Origin: Gemmataceae bacterium
GTDB lineage: Bacteria; Planctomycetota; Planctomycetia; Gemmatales; Gemmataceae
DNA length: 60,349 nucleotides
NCBI GenBank assembly: GCA_009692005.1
Contig: SHZZ01000017.1
Coordinates: 1 to 60,349 of the forward strand
Reading direction: 5' to 3'
Part shown: piece by piece, positions 25,649 to 34,595 of the stretch
How positions within the stretch are numbered: the stretch's first letter is position 1
Layout of the letters: each line of letters begins with the position of its first letter
Notes under the pieces: model-generated
The model's input: the letters and a program-made list of their open reading frames with translations, nothing else
Told to the model about the DNA's origin: nothing
The model's database searches: none
Position numbers and translations under genes: made by a program

Positions 25649-27997
25649 TTAGCGGAAGAAGCCCATCCAGAAGCTGAACAACTGCTCGCGGTCGGTGTCG
25701 GCTTTAACAATGGGGAAACCAAAGTCCAAGGCGATGGGCACGGGCCCCAGCATGGGAACGACGAAACGAAGGCCAGCGCCTGCCGAAACCCGGTAGGAGG
25801 AAATTTTGTCGATGCTTGTATCGACGGTGCCGGAATCCAAAAAGCCTACCATGAAAATCTGATCGTTGGCCTTGAGAGGAATCTGATACTCGAGTCCGTT
25901 GAGGAACATGAAATCGCCGCCGGTCATGAACCCATTAACATTGGGGCTGACCCCGCGGAACTGGAATCCGCGCATGGAGCGGAAACCACCGGCAAAATAG
26001 CGTTCATAAACCGGTGTATCTTCCCCGGCCCAGGAAAATTGCGAGCGCATGGCCAGCACATGGCGGCCGCTGCCATCGGCCCGCTGGTAAGTGGTGACAT
26101 ACTTGTTGAACTCGGCGGAGAAGAGCGGAAAGGCGAATTCCCCCCAGGCTTGTTCAAAGGAAACATCAAAGATGCTCCCTTCGGTAGCCCGCAAGAAGGA
26201 ATCGCGACTGTCGCGAGTAGCATTGGCGCGCAAACCAACGAGGAAGTTTTGCCCTGCCACGGAGGTATAGTCCACCGGGGCGCCTGCGGCAATCTGGTAA
26301 ACGCCAATGTCTTCCACCCGCAAGCTGGCGTTGGCTGTCCAATACTGGTTGAGTTTTCTTCCCAGGGTAAAACGGCCGCCGGCACGGGTCTCATCGTATT
26401 CGTCAAATCGCCTGGTATAGTAGTAGCCGCTGGCTCCAAAGCTAAACAGCGAGTCAAACAAAAAGGGTTCGCGAAAGCTGGCGGTATAGCGCTGCAACTG
26501 CGTGCCGGGAATGGCTTCCAACCTGAATTCCTGCCCCGCTCCTCGAAATGCGTTGCCGCTTATCAGGTCATCCAAGCTGGTAGGGATGCGAGTAATATCG
26601 AAATTTCGCTCATTGAGGACGATATTGCCGTTCATTCCAGCGTCGGAGTTAACACCAACGCCAAAAAGAATACTGCCTGTGCTGGCTTCCTGAACCGTGA
26701 CCAGGAGGTCTTTAAATTCCGACTCCAGGTCGGGGTCGAGCACGGTTACAGTGGGCCGGGTATTTTCATCGGCGGTAAAGATCTGTAAACGCGCCAGATT
26801 TTTTTCTGCCAATCTTAGATCGGGGTAAGAAAGGACCTGGCCGGGGAATAGAGGAACCTGGCGGAGTACGACATTCTGCCGGGTGCGCTCGTTTCCCACG
26901 ACAAAAATCTGGCCAACCCGCGCGGGGGGTCTTTCAAACACCTCGTACTGCAGCCGGCATAACCCGGGTGTGTCGGGAGAAAACACGGGAACGGGGTTCA
27001 AGCGCATTTCCTTTCCCATGTACCCGACATAATCTTCCATGATTCTCTTGTCTTCATTAATCTTGATTTCGCTGAAGAAATCGCCGCCCCTGATATGGCT
27101 TAATTGCTCTAATTGCTCGGCGGGCATTGATTTGATCCCCACCACCTGCGGCTTGCCCTGCACCTGGTAACGCAAGCCCTCGCGGACATGGAAAACCAGG
27201 TCCACTTCCTTGCCATCGCCAGCCCAGGCCAGTTCCCTGGAAATCTGAACATCCAGATAACCATGCGATTTGTAATACTCTTCCAGTTTGACCACATCCG
27301 CGTCGGAGACGGCGCTGTTATATACCCCGCCGAATAACCCCATGAATTTTTTCGATGATTGAATGTGGGTTTGCAGCACACCCCCGCTGACAAATTGTTG
27401 GCCCTTGAATTGGATCGAGCGGACTTTAACCAGCGGCCCTTCGGTAATATTGAAGACCACTTCGGTGTCGGCCGGTTCGCCACCCTTGAGAAGGTCGCAA
27501 CTGGCAAAGGGTCGCCCCTGTTCGTTGTAACGGCGGACGATGGCCTGGCAGGCCAGCTTGTTGGTCACCGGACTGAGGGGTTTCCCCTTGGAAACCAGTG
27601 TGAGCTGATTCAGTTCTTCTTCACCAAGATGCTTGGCTCCCAGGTAGGTCACTTTTTGCACCACCTGGGGAAACTCGCGCACCAGGAAGAAAACATTCAC
27701 CCGACCATCGGGCAAGGGTTCAATGCGCGGGTCCACATGCGAAAATTGCTTACTGGACATTAATTTGCGGACATCATCCTGGACCTGGCTGGGTTTATAG
27801 TCCATTCCAGGTCGAATGGAAATTTGCCCGGTGATCGACTGCGTAGGAATGGCGCGATTGCCCTGAACGATGACATCGGCGACCTTGCTTTTGGGGGCGC
27901 CAGCCTGTGGCTGGGCCTGACCAGTTGAAGCCATAAAGGCCAACCAGGCAGCCAGTACCCAAACCGGAAATCTCATCAGGTAATCTCGTTCCGGCAT
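25649..27997 (-). CDS. bamA: Outer-membrane protein assembly factor BamA
   Basis: A 782-residue Omp85 protein: signal peptide (VWVLAAWLAFMASTGQA), about five POTRA domains (residues ~40-420; for example VADVIVQGNRAIPTQSI and VGQIFVVGNERTRQNV), then a 16-strand beta-barrel. FRSMRGFQFRGVSP is the conserved VRGF/Y-type loop-6 motif that plugs the barrel. It inserts beta-barrel proteins into the outer membrane, as expected for a planctomycete. The last residues are FSFWMGFFR, close to the usual terminal aromatic beta-signal but ending in Arg. GGAAGG precedes ATG 27997; a second in-frame ATG at 27976 gives a shorter and more typical signal peptide. No bamD, skp or lpxD is adjacent. Confidence 0.93.
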   Translation of the reverse strand: MPERDYLMRFPVWVLAAWLAFMASTGQAQPQAGAPKSKVADVIVQGNRAIPTQSITGQISIRPGMDYKPSQVQDDVRKLMSSKQFSHVDPRIEPLPDGRVNVFFLVREFPQVVQKVTYLGAKHLGEEELNQLTLVSKGKPLSPVTNKLACQAIVRRYNEQGRPFASCDLLKGGEPADTEVVFNITEGPLVKVRSIQFKGQQFVSGGVLQTHIQSSKKFMGLFGGVYNSAVSDADVVKLEEYYKSHGYLDVQISRELAWAGDGKEVDLVFHVREGLRYQVQGKPQVVGIKSMPAEQLEQLSHIRGGDFFSEIKINEDKRIMEDYVGYMGKEMRLNPVPVFSPDTPGLCRLQYEVFERPPARVGQIFVVGNERTRQNVVLRQVPLFPGQVLSYPDLRLAEKNLARLQIFTADENTRPTVTVLDPDLESEFKDLLVTVQEASTGSILFGVGVNSDAGMNGNIVLNERNFDITRIPTSLDDLISGNAFRGAGQEFRLEAIPGTQLQRYTASFREPFLFDSLFSFGASGYYYTRRFDEYDETRAGGRFTLGRKLNQYWTANASLRVEDIGVYQIAAGAPVDYTSVAGQNFLVGLRANATRDSRDSFLRATEGSIFDVSFEQAWGEFAFPLFSAEFNKYVTTYQRADGSGRHVLAMRSQFSWAGEDTPVYERYFAGGFRSMRGFQFRGVSPNVNGFMTGGDFMFLNGLEYQIPLKANDQIFMVGFLDSGTVDTSIDKISSYRVSAGAGLRFVVPMLGPVPIALDFGFPIVKADTDREQLFSFWMGFFR

Positions 27998-28264
27998 GGA
28001 CCGCACCTTCCGCCAAAGGGGAATCTCGCAAGGCGGGGATCAATAAGGGAAGGGTTGGGGGGTGTCAAGGTGAGTTGAAGGCTTAAGTTCGGAAATCTCC
28101 CCCAAAAACTTTAAGGAAAAAGCCCAGGTCTCACAGGAAAGAGATTTCAGAAAAAATGGGCAAGCTCCGTGGGATGCCGTCAGTGAACTAATACAAAAGG
28201 AGGTAGGTACCTTGCCCTTCCCATCGGTTTTTCAGCTTTTTCATTCTCCAGGATTTGCAGTGCC

Positions 28265-29260
28265 ATGGCCTACCATTCTTGCTTAATAACCGGAGCAGGC
28301 GGCTTGGTAGGCAGCCACTTGGCCGAGGAAGCGATCAAGCGAGGACACCAGGTCCGGGGATTGATCCGCCCTGGGTCCGATGGCAGTTTTTTGGAAAAGA
28401 TCGGGGCGGAAATTGTTCGGTGCGATCTCCAAGACCCTACTTTACCTAAACGAGCAACCGAAGGCGTTTCCGTAGTTTTCCATTGCGCGGCTAAAGTGGG
28501 CGACTGGGGCCCCATGGAGGACTACCGTTCAGTCAATGTCCAGGGCCTGAGAAAATTACTCGATTCCATTGAACCCAATTCCCTCCACCGCTTTGTCCAC
28601 TTCAGCAGCCTTGGCGTATACGAGGCCAGGCACCATTATCAAACCAACGAGTCCGTTTTACCACCCGATCAACACATGGACGGCTATACCCAATCCAAGG
28701 TAGAATCGGAAAAGCTGGCCCTGCAATATCACAAAGAAAAAAGCTTCCCGGTCACAGTCCTGAGGCCGGGATTTATTTATGGGCCGCGCGACCGGACTGT
28801 CCTTCCCCGCCTGGCCGACCGGCTTGGGAAAAGAGAAGTCCGCTTTATTGGCAGCAGCGGATTCGCCATGAACACCATTTTCGTGGGCAACCTGGTGCAA
28901 GCAGCCTTCCTGGCAGTTGAGAACCCCAAGGCTGTTGGGGAAATCTTTAACTTGACCGATGGCGAACGGGTGAGCAAAAAGCAATTCATCAGCGCCATAG
29001 CCCGGCGCTTGGGTTTGCCGATGCCATTTTTCATCCCGGTGCCCTTATGGCTGGCCCGCTGGGTAGCCGGGGCCCAAGAAAAAAAAGCACTGGCCCGAGG
29101 GGCCAAGGAAGCGCCCAAGGTAACCCGCGCCGGCATCAAATTCATGGGATTGAATCTCGATTTCAGCATCGAGAAGGCCAAGTCGATCCTGGGCTACCAG
29201 CCCAAACAGGGATTCGAAGAAAACATGGAACAGACCATGGCTTGGTTCAAAAATCAGTAA
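28265..29260 (+). CDS. NAD-dependent epimerase/dehydratase (extended SDR; sterol-dehydrogenase-like)
   Basis: A 331-residue extended SDR. The Rossmann glycine motif is LITGAGGLVGSHLAEE, the catalytic Ser lies in HFSSLGVYE, and the Tyr and Lys in GYTQSKVESEK. FVGNLVQAAFLAVE and GEIFNLTDGERVS are as in 3-beta-hydroxysteroid dehydrogenase/isomerase-like and NAD-epimerase proteins. Substrate may be a sugar nucleotide, sterol or polyketide-type alcohol. It leads a co-directional gene run that reaches the GT4 gene at 33295; the spacing to the next gene is 47 bases. Confidence 0.82.
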   Translation: MAYHSCLITGAGGLVGSHLAEEAIKRGHQVRGLIRPGSDGSFLEKIGAEIVRCDLQDPTLPKRATEGVSVVFHCAAKVGDWGPMEDYRSVNVQGLRKLLDSIEPNSLHRFVHFSSLGVYEARHHYQTNESVLPPDQHMDGYTQSKVESEKLALQYHKEKSFPVTVLRPGFIYGPRDRTVLPRLADRLGKREVRFIGSSGFAMNTIFVGNLVQAAFLAVENPKAVGEIFNLTDGERVSKKQFISAIARRLGLPMPFFIPVPLWLARWVAGAQEKKALARGAKEAPKVTRAGIKFMGLNLDFSIEKAKSILGYQPKQGFEENMEQTMAWFKNQ

Positions 29261-29307
29261 CGAAGGACCCGCTGCCGTTTCCATTGCCATGGTGAAGGAG
29301 AAAGATA

Positions 29308-29823
29308 ATGCTCAAAGAAAAAAAAGCTCTGGTTCTGGTGGAGCAGCAATACCAGGAAATGGAAGTTTGGTATCCCTACTACCGCTTGAAAGAAGAAGGG
29401 TGCCAGGTATTCCTGGTTGGCCCGGAGGCCGGCCATACTTATCCCAGCAAACTGGGTTACCCTGCGAAAAGCGAATTAGCAGCCCGGGACATTAACCCCA
29501 ATGATTACGATGCCCTGATTATTCCAGGTGGATTTGCCCCGGATTTCATTCGGCGATCGGAAGCCATGGTCAACTTGGTGGCCCGCATGGCAGCCACAGG
29601 AAAAGTGATCGGCGCCATTTGCCATGGACCCTGGGTATTGTGCTCCACCCCTGCGCTCAAGGGTAAGAAGGCGACTTGCTTTTTCGCCATCAAGGATGAT
29701 GTCATCAATGCCGGCGCCAATTACTCCGACGCTGAAGTTATTCGAGACGGAAACCTGGTCACCAGCCGAAAACCGGACGACTTGCCCGCCTTCATGAAAA
29801 CTCTATTCCAAGCCATGGCATAA
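29308..29823 (+). CDS. DJ-1/PfpI-family protein
   Basis: A 171-residue class I glutamine-amidotransferase-like protein. The nucleophilic elbow is GAICHGPWVL (Cys about 107), and ALIIPGGFAPDFIR precedes it, with the SRKPDDLPAFM tail of PfpI-type proteins. Members are stress-linked deglycases, chaperones or peptidases; activity cannot be predicted. GGAG precedes the ATG by about 13 bases. Confidence 0.85.
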   Translation: MLKEKKALVLVEQQYQEMEVWYPYYRLKEEGCQVFLVGPEAGHTYPSKLGYPAKSELAARDINPNDYDALIIPGGFAPDFIRRSEAMVNLVARMAATGKVIGAICHGPWVLCSTPALKGKKATCFFAIKDDVINAGANYSDAEVIRDGNLVTSRKPDDLPAFMKTLFQAMA

Positions 29824-29881
29824 GCCAACCCATCTGTTTACAATAGCGCCTTGGATAAAATCCGGGCAAAAGGAAAATTGC

Positions 29882-31048
29882 ATGTTGGCATCACGATTCG
29901 CGCCGAAAAGGGAAGACAAGTTCGCTTTTGGCATTTGGGGTTTGCAAAATCGGGGCCGCGACCCTTTTGGCGATCAGACACGCCAGGAAACCCCCGCCTT
30001 GAAATGCATCCAGGGATTGGCCGAAAGAAACGCCTTCGGGTTCGAATTCCACGACAACGACATTATCCCCTTTGGCTCATCCGCGGCGCAACGAGACGCC
30101 ATTCTAACCGACCTCAAGAAGTGCATGGGCGACTGGGGCATCAAGGCCACCATGGCCACCACCAATACTTTTTACCACCCAGTTTTCAAAGACGGAGCTT
30201 TCACCAGCACCGACCCGGCAATCCGCCTTTATGCCACGCAAAAAGTTCTCAACTGCCTCGATATCGCGGCGGAACTTGGGACAGGCGTTTTTGTTTTTTG
30301 GGGCGGACGCGAAGGGGTGGAAGTCGATGCCAGCAAATGCCCCATTGAGGCCAGCAAGTGGTTTCGTGAATCCTTGAATTTCCTTTGCGAGTTCGTCCGG
30401 GCGAAAAAATACGCCATCAAGTTCAGCATCGAACCAAAGCCCAACGAACCGCGCGGCGACCTCTTTTTGCCTACCGTCGGCAGCGTGCTGGCGTTTATTG
30501 AAACCCTGCAGTACCCGGAAATGTGCGGCATCAATCCGGAAACTGCTCACATCAAAATTGCCGGGCTCAATCCCTATCATGAATTCGCCCAGGCGCTCGA
30601 CGCCGGCAAATTGCTCGATGTCCACCTGAATGGGCAGAAACCCCTGCGTTTTGACCAGGATCTCACCTTTGGCAGCGACGATTTAAAAGAAGCTTTTTTC
30701 ACCACCAAACTGCTGCAAGATCACAAATACCAGGGCACTATCGGCTTCGATTGCCATCCCTACCGGACCGAATCCGACCCTTGGGACTTCGTCGACCGGA
30801 ATATGCGTAATTACAACATCATGAAGGAAAAGGTGGCGCAGTTTAACACGAACAAGGAAATCCAGGGCCTACTTGGAGAGATCCATGGAGCGAACAAGGA
30901 CCTTGTCGGACTGATTGCGCAATACTCCCCGCAAACCTTGGATAAACTGCGCAATATGCAATTTAACCTTGAGGCCCTGGCCGGGAGGAAATTGCGCTAC
31001 GAATATCTCGACCAGCTTTTGACGGAATTGCTGTTGGGAGTTTTATAG
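29882..31048 (+). CDS. xylA: Xylose isomerase, class I
   Basis: A 388-residue TIM-barrel isomerase, D-xylose to D-xylulose (also D-glucose to D-fructose). The active-site His lies in FEFHDND, WGGREGVE follows, the metal-binding Glu is in SIEPKPNEPRGD, GINPETAH carries a metal ligand and IGFDCHPYRTESDP the last strand. The short length without the N-terminal extension of class II enzymes places it in class I (Streptomyces type). No xylulokinase is nearby. Confidence 0.93.
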   Translation: MLASRFAPKREDKFAFGIWGLQNRGRDPFGDQTRQETPALKCIQGLAERNAFGFEFHDNDIIPFGSSAAQRDAILTDLKKCMGDWGIKATMATTNTFYHPVFKDGAFTSTDPAIRLYATQKVLNCLDIAAELGTGVFVFWGGREGVEVDASKCPIEASKWFRESLNFLCEFVRAKKYAIKFSIEPKPNEPRGDLFLPTVGSVLAFIETLQYPEMCGINPETAHIKIAGLNPYHEFAQALDAGKLLDVHLNGQKPLRFDQDLTFGSDDLKEAFFTTKLLQDHKYQGTIGFDCHPYRTESDPWDFVDRNMRNYNIMKEKVAQFNTNKEIQGLLGEIHGANKDLVGLIAQYSPQTLDKLRNMQFNLEALAGRKLRYEYLDQLLTELLLGVL

Positions 31049-31075
31049 GTCCAGGATAATTCAGAGAGATTTGCC

Positions 31076-31453
31076 ATGGCGCCTCAACACACTCCCAAAT
31101 TCATGGCCATCGTCAATGAGGCCAAGAAGAAGGTCCGGGAATGCACCGTGGAGGATGTCAAGCGGCGCATGGACGCGGGAGAAAAACTCCTGATCGCTGA
31201 TGTCCGAGAGGAAAGTGAATATGCCGCCAGCCATCTGCCCGGGGCGATTCACATTGGCAAAGGGGTTATGGAGCGGGACATAGAAACCAAAGTTCCCGAT
31301 TCTGGGCAAGAAATCATTCTTTACTGTGGCGGCGGATATCGTTCTGCACTGGCCGCCGAAAATTTGGGCAGAATGGGTTACACCCGTGTTGTTTCCATGG
31401 ATGGAGGGGTCCGCATATGGAGGGAAAAGGGGTTCCCCCTGACACAGGGTTAA
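31076..31453 (+). CDS. Rhodanese-domain protein (single domain)
   Basis: A 125-residue protein, one rhodanese fold: LLIADVREESEYAASHLPGA, the active-site loop LYCGGGYRSALAAENL with the persulfide Cys, and MDGGVRIWREKGFPL. It moves sulfane sulfur in the cytoplasm. The last 37 bases overlap the start of the acyltransferase gene, so the two are co-translated. Confidence 0.9.
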   Translation: MAPQHTPKFMAIVNEAKKKVRECTVEDVKRRMDAGEKLLIADVREESEYAASHLPGAIHIGKGVMERDIETKVPDSGQEIILYCGGGYRSALAAENLGRMGYTRVVSMDGGVRIWREKGFPLTQG

Positions 31454-33261
31454 TTCCCGTCGCAAGCTGGAAAATCCTCGTGGCTGGAATCGCCGGGATT
31501 TTACAGGATCTTGCCGATTCACTACCTCTTGCTTTTCTCCTTCTGGCATCTGCAAAACACTTTAACGGCCTGCCTGCCCTGCAAGACACGGCCCTGCATT
31601 TGGCACTGGGCTTTTTATTTTCGGGCCTGGTGCCCTTGGGCCGCGCCCAGGGAAAAACTTTAGCATTAGCCCCGGCCGCATCCTTCCTGACTTGCGTTTG
31701 GATCCTATCCGCCTGGGCGACAGGATTTTTCCTGGACCCTTTATTCCTGGGATTCACCCTGGGGCTTGGCCGGAAAACAGGCGGCACAACCTTGGCTGCC
31801 CTCCCTACGGGGAATTTTGGCCTGGGAAGGAAATTAGACCACTGGGGCAGTCTGGCCAGGGTGGCCGCTTTCCTGGCAGGGGGTTCCCTGGCGTGGAAAT
31901 TGATCCCCTCTTCCAAGGATTCAATTTTTGACCCATTACTTTATGTGGCCCTGGCCCCTGCAATTGCCGGACTCGCGTCCGCGCTTTTTTTCCTCCTTGC
32001 CAAATCACCCACAAGGGATATTTCCCCTGGAGACGGGTGCTCCTTTGCCAGGCCCACACGCAACCTCGACTACTTGCCCGCGCTTGGCCGTGGCTATTTG
32101 AACGGAATATTCTTGGCCGCCTGGTTCACTCTTTTTTGCGGATTCCCTTGGCTGGGGACATGGAATGGAGACCAGCTTGCTGGAGATTTTTCCTGGATTC
32201 TTTTGGGCGCCTTGATCGGCGGCTTATTCTCCTTCCTTTCCTCGCATCCCTTTCGAAGCCTTGGCGGCACACCGTGGGCTTTCCTTTTTTCCGGTCTGGC
32301 CCTGGTCCTTCAAGGGCACGGATTTATTCCCCAACAGTGGGCCCTGGCAGCTTGGACCGCCTTTTCCCTCAACGGCTTTTTTTGCGCCCGGCGTTCCTCC
32401 CGCCCGGAGGCGCCAGCCATGGGGAGCCTTTGGCAATTTTTATTTCACGTAAGCCCGTGGCTGTTTGCCATCTCCTTGGGATTCCTACTGCCAGCTTTTC
32501 GCCTGACAGTTTCGCAAATTGGGTGGGTTCTGATCGCTTCCGGAATCTTGTTCGCGCTGGCATTCTTCCGTGCCTTTCTGGAAGGATTTTTGGCCATTTT
32601 TTTTCAGACCCTTTACCGGGTAAATCCGCAAGGGCCGGGCTTGAACTTTTTCCCTCCCCGGGGCCCCCTCCTGGTCGTTGCCAATCATACTGCCTACCTC
32701 GACCCTTTTTGGCTGGGAAAGGCGGTCTCACGCCCGATTACTCCCATGATGACCAGTTCCTTCTACGATTTACCGGGCATTTCCTTCCTGGTGCGCCGAG
32801 TGGTTCGCGCCATTCGTGTGGAGGATTCCACATTCCGGCGAACCGCGCCTGAATTGGAACAGGCCAAAGAAGCGTTGAAGCGAGGCGAATGCCTGGTGAT
32901 ATTTCCAGAAGGGCGTTTGCGCAGGCGGGAAGAACAAATACTGGGTTCATTCGGCCAAGGGATTTGGCACATCCTCAAGGAGTTGCCTGACACGCCGGTT
33001 GTTCCTGTCTGGATTGAAGGGGGATGGGGTTCCTATACCTCGAGGTTTCATGGCCCCCCAATGGTCAACAAAAGCATGGATTGGTTCCGTAAGATTGATG
33101 TGGTTGTTGGTGAACCGCGAATCTTGCCCCCGGAAATTCTTGACGACCACCGGAGTACCAGGATTTATTTGCAAAAGGCCTGCTTGAATTACCGCAGTTT
33201 CTTGGGCCTTCCCGCCACTCTTTCACCGGAAGGCTTGGATTCGGAAGGGAAAGAAATTTAA
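31417..33261 (+). CDS. Multi-pass membrane protein fused to a PlsC acyltransferase
   Basis: A 614-residue fusion. Residues ~15-400 hold about ten hydrophobic segments resembling a degenerate MFS transporter (for example AWFTLFCGFPWLGTW and FLFSGLALVLQG). The C-terminal ~200 residues are a glycerolipid acyltransferase: NHTAYLD is the NHx4D catalytic motif, FPEGRL binds the phosphate, and VPVWIEGGW closes the site. LplT-PlsC/Aas arrangements are known, where a flippase brings lysophospholipid to the acyltransferase; a similar role here is inference. ATG 31417 has GAGGGG upstream and overlaps the rhodanese by 37 bases. No acyl-ACP synthetase domain follows, unlike full Aas fusions. Confidence 0.82.
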   Translation: MEGKGVPPDTGLIPVASWKILVAGIAGILQDLADSLPLAFLLLASAKHFNGLPALQDTALHLALGFLFSGLVPLGRAQGKTLALAPAASFLTCVWILSAWATGFFLDPLFLGFTLGLGRKTGGTTLAALPTGNFGLGRKLDHWGSLARVAAFLAGGSLAWKLIPSSKDSIFDPLLYVALAPAIAGLASALFFLLAKSPTRDISPGDGCSFARPTRNLDYLPALGRGYLNGIFLAAWFTLFCGFPWLGTWNGDQLAGDFSWILLGALIGGLFSFLSSHPFRSLGGTPWAFLFSGLALVLQGHGFIPQQWALAAWTAFSLNGFFCARRSSRPEAPAMGSLWQFLFHVSPWLFAISLGFLLPAFRLTVSQIGWVLIASGILFALAFFRAFLEGFLAIFFQTLYRVNPQGPGLNFFPPRGPLLVVANHTAYLDPFWLGKAVSRPITPMMTSSFYDLPGISFLVRRVVRAIRVEDSTFRRTAPELEQAKEALKRGECLVIFPEGRLRRREEQILGSFGQGIWHILKELPDTPVVPVWIEGGWGSYTSRFHGPPMVNKSMDWFRKIDVVVGEPRILPPEILDDHRSTRIYLQKACLNYRSFLGLPATLSPEGLDSEGKEI

Positions 33262-33294
33262 GGCAGTCCTAGGAAGTGGATCCCTGCACCTTCC

Positions 33295-34464
33295 ATGGAA
33301 CCAAGGGGCCAAGTAGCGTTGGAAGCAAAATCCAGATTGCTGCTGATCACCGAGACTTTTCCCCCGGAAGTCAACGGGGTTTCCCTGACCCTTGGTCACC
33401 TGGCCAACGGGATTAGTGATTTCGGCTGGGAACTTGAGGTCCTCAGGCCCAGGCAGCAAAGCGAACCAAGCGCGCCCTGCCTGACTTTAGGTTTGCCCAT
33501 TCCTTTTTACCCAACCTTGCGTTTTGGCATCGCCAGCCCGTTTCGCCTTCTGAAAAGAATCCGCAAGGTAAATCCGGACCTTATCCATGTGGCTACCGAG
33601 GGGCCGCTGGGGCTAATAGGTCTGTTCGCCGCCAGGTATTTGAATATTCCGATACTCAGTTCCTTTCATACCAATTTCGATCTTTACGCCGAGCATTACC
33701 AAATTGGCTTCTTGAAATGGCTAGTAAGCCATTACCTCAAATGGTTTCACAACCGAACCGCCCTCACCTTGGCACCAAGCTTTCACACCATCGGTCGTTT
33801 AGAACAAATGGGTATTCGCGATGTGAAACTCTGGTCCCGGGGGGTGGACACTCAGCTTTTTCATCCCAAGAAACGGGATGAGGCATTGCGGAAATCCCTG
33901 GACTTGGGCGAGGAAGATGTCCTGGTCCTTTATGTGGGCCGATTGGCGCAGGAGAAAAATCTCCAGTCCTTGATTCGTGCTTTTGAAAAAACTATCGCCT
34001 CCCAGAAGCCAGGGCAAACGGTAAAGCTGGCGCTGGTGGGTGACGGGCCAGAGAAAGAATCTCTCGAGGCGCTGATTAACCCGCAGATCCTGTTAACCGG
34101 CCAGCAGAAAGGGGAAGACCTGGCCAGATGGTATGCTTCCTCCGATATTTTCGCCTTTCCTTCCCTTTCAGAAACTTTCGGAAATGTGGTTCAGGAGGCG
34201 CAAGCCTCGGGATTACCCGTAGTGGCCTTTCAATCCCCGGTCATGGGCGAAAGGATTGAAAATGACAAAAACGGTTTTTTGGCCCAATCACCTGATGAGT
34301 TCCAGGAAAAGCTCCAGCACCTTGCCTACAATCCCGGCGACAGGGTCCGCCTTGGACAGGCCGCCTGGAAATCGGTACAGGAGCAAAGCTGGATCAACAA
34401 CATTTCTCAATTGAACCAGACCTATAGAATAGTCTTGGCCAGCCACCAGAAGGTCAAATCGTAA
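33295..34464 (+). CDS. GT4-family glycosyltransferase
   Basis: A 389-residue GT-B enzyme. The first domain has LLLITETFPPEVNGVSLTLG and SFHTNFDLYAEHY, as in GDP-mannose-dependent mannosyltransferases; the second has VLYVGRLAQEKNLQSLI, the donor-binding PSLSETFGNVVQEAQASGLP (E-x7-E type), and FLAQSPDEFQEKL. Family members mannosylate phosphatidylinositol or diacylglycerol lipids; here the PlsC fusion directly upstream makes glycolipid synthesis an attractive but unproven role. It ends the gene run from 28265. Confidence 0.87.
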   Translation: MEPRGQVALEAKSRLLLITETFPPEVNGVSLTLGHLANGISDFGWELEVLRPRQQSEPSAPCLTLGLPIPFYPTLRFGIASPFRLLKRIRKVNPDLIHVATEGPLGLIGLFAARYLNIPILSSFHTNFDLYAEHYQIGFLKWLVSHYLKWFHNRTALTLAPSFHTIGRLEQMGIRDVKLWSRGVDTQLFHPKKRDEALRKSLDLGEEDVLVLYVGRLAQEKNLQSLIRAFEKTIASQKPGQTVKLALVGDGPEKESLEALINPQILLTGQQKGEDLARWYASSDIFAFPSLSETFGNVVQEAQASGLPVVAFQSPVMGERIENDKNGFLAQSPDEFQEKLQHLAYNPGDRVRLGQAAWKSVQEQSWINNISQLNQTYRIVLASHQKVKS

Positions 34465-34595
34465 CGAAGGGAAAAGCATTTTTCCAGGTCGTCTTTCACC
34501 CGTGCCCAGGGTGATGCGGCTAACGCTGTCGGCAAGAAAGGCGCGTCAACGCCCTGTTTTAGGCCTTCAACCAGGGCTATTAGCAGGTGCGAAAG

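Noticed and set aside
25613-26788. Long plus-strand open frame (391 codons) opposite the bamA gene
   Set aside because: It is antisense to conserved barrel sequence of BamA, has no ribosome-binding site and resembles no protein family.
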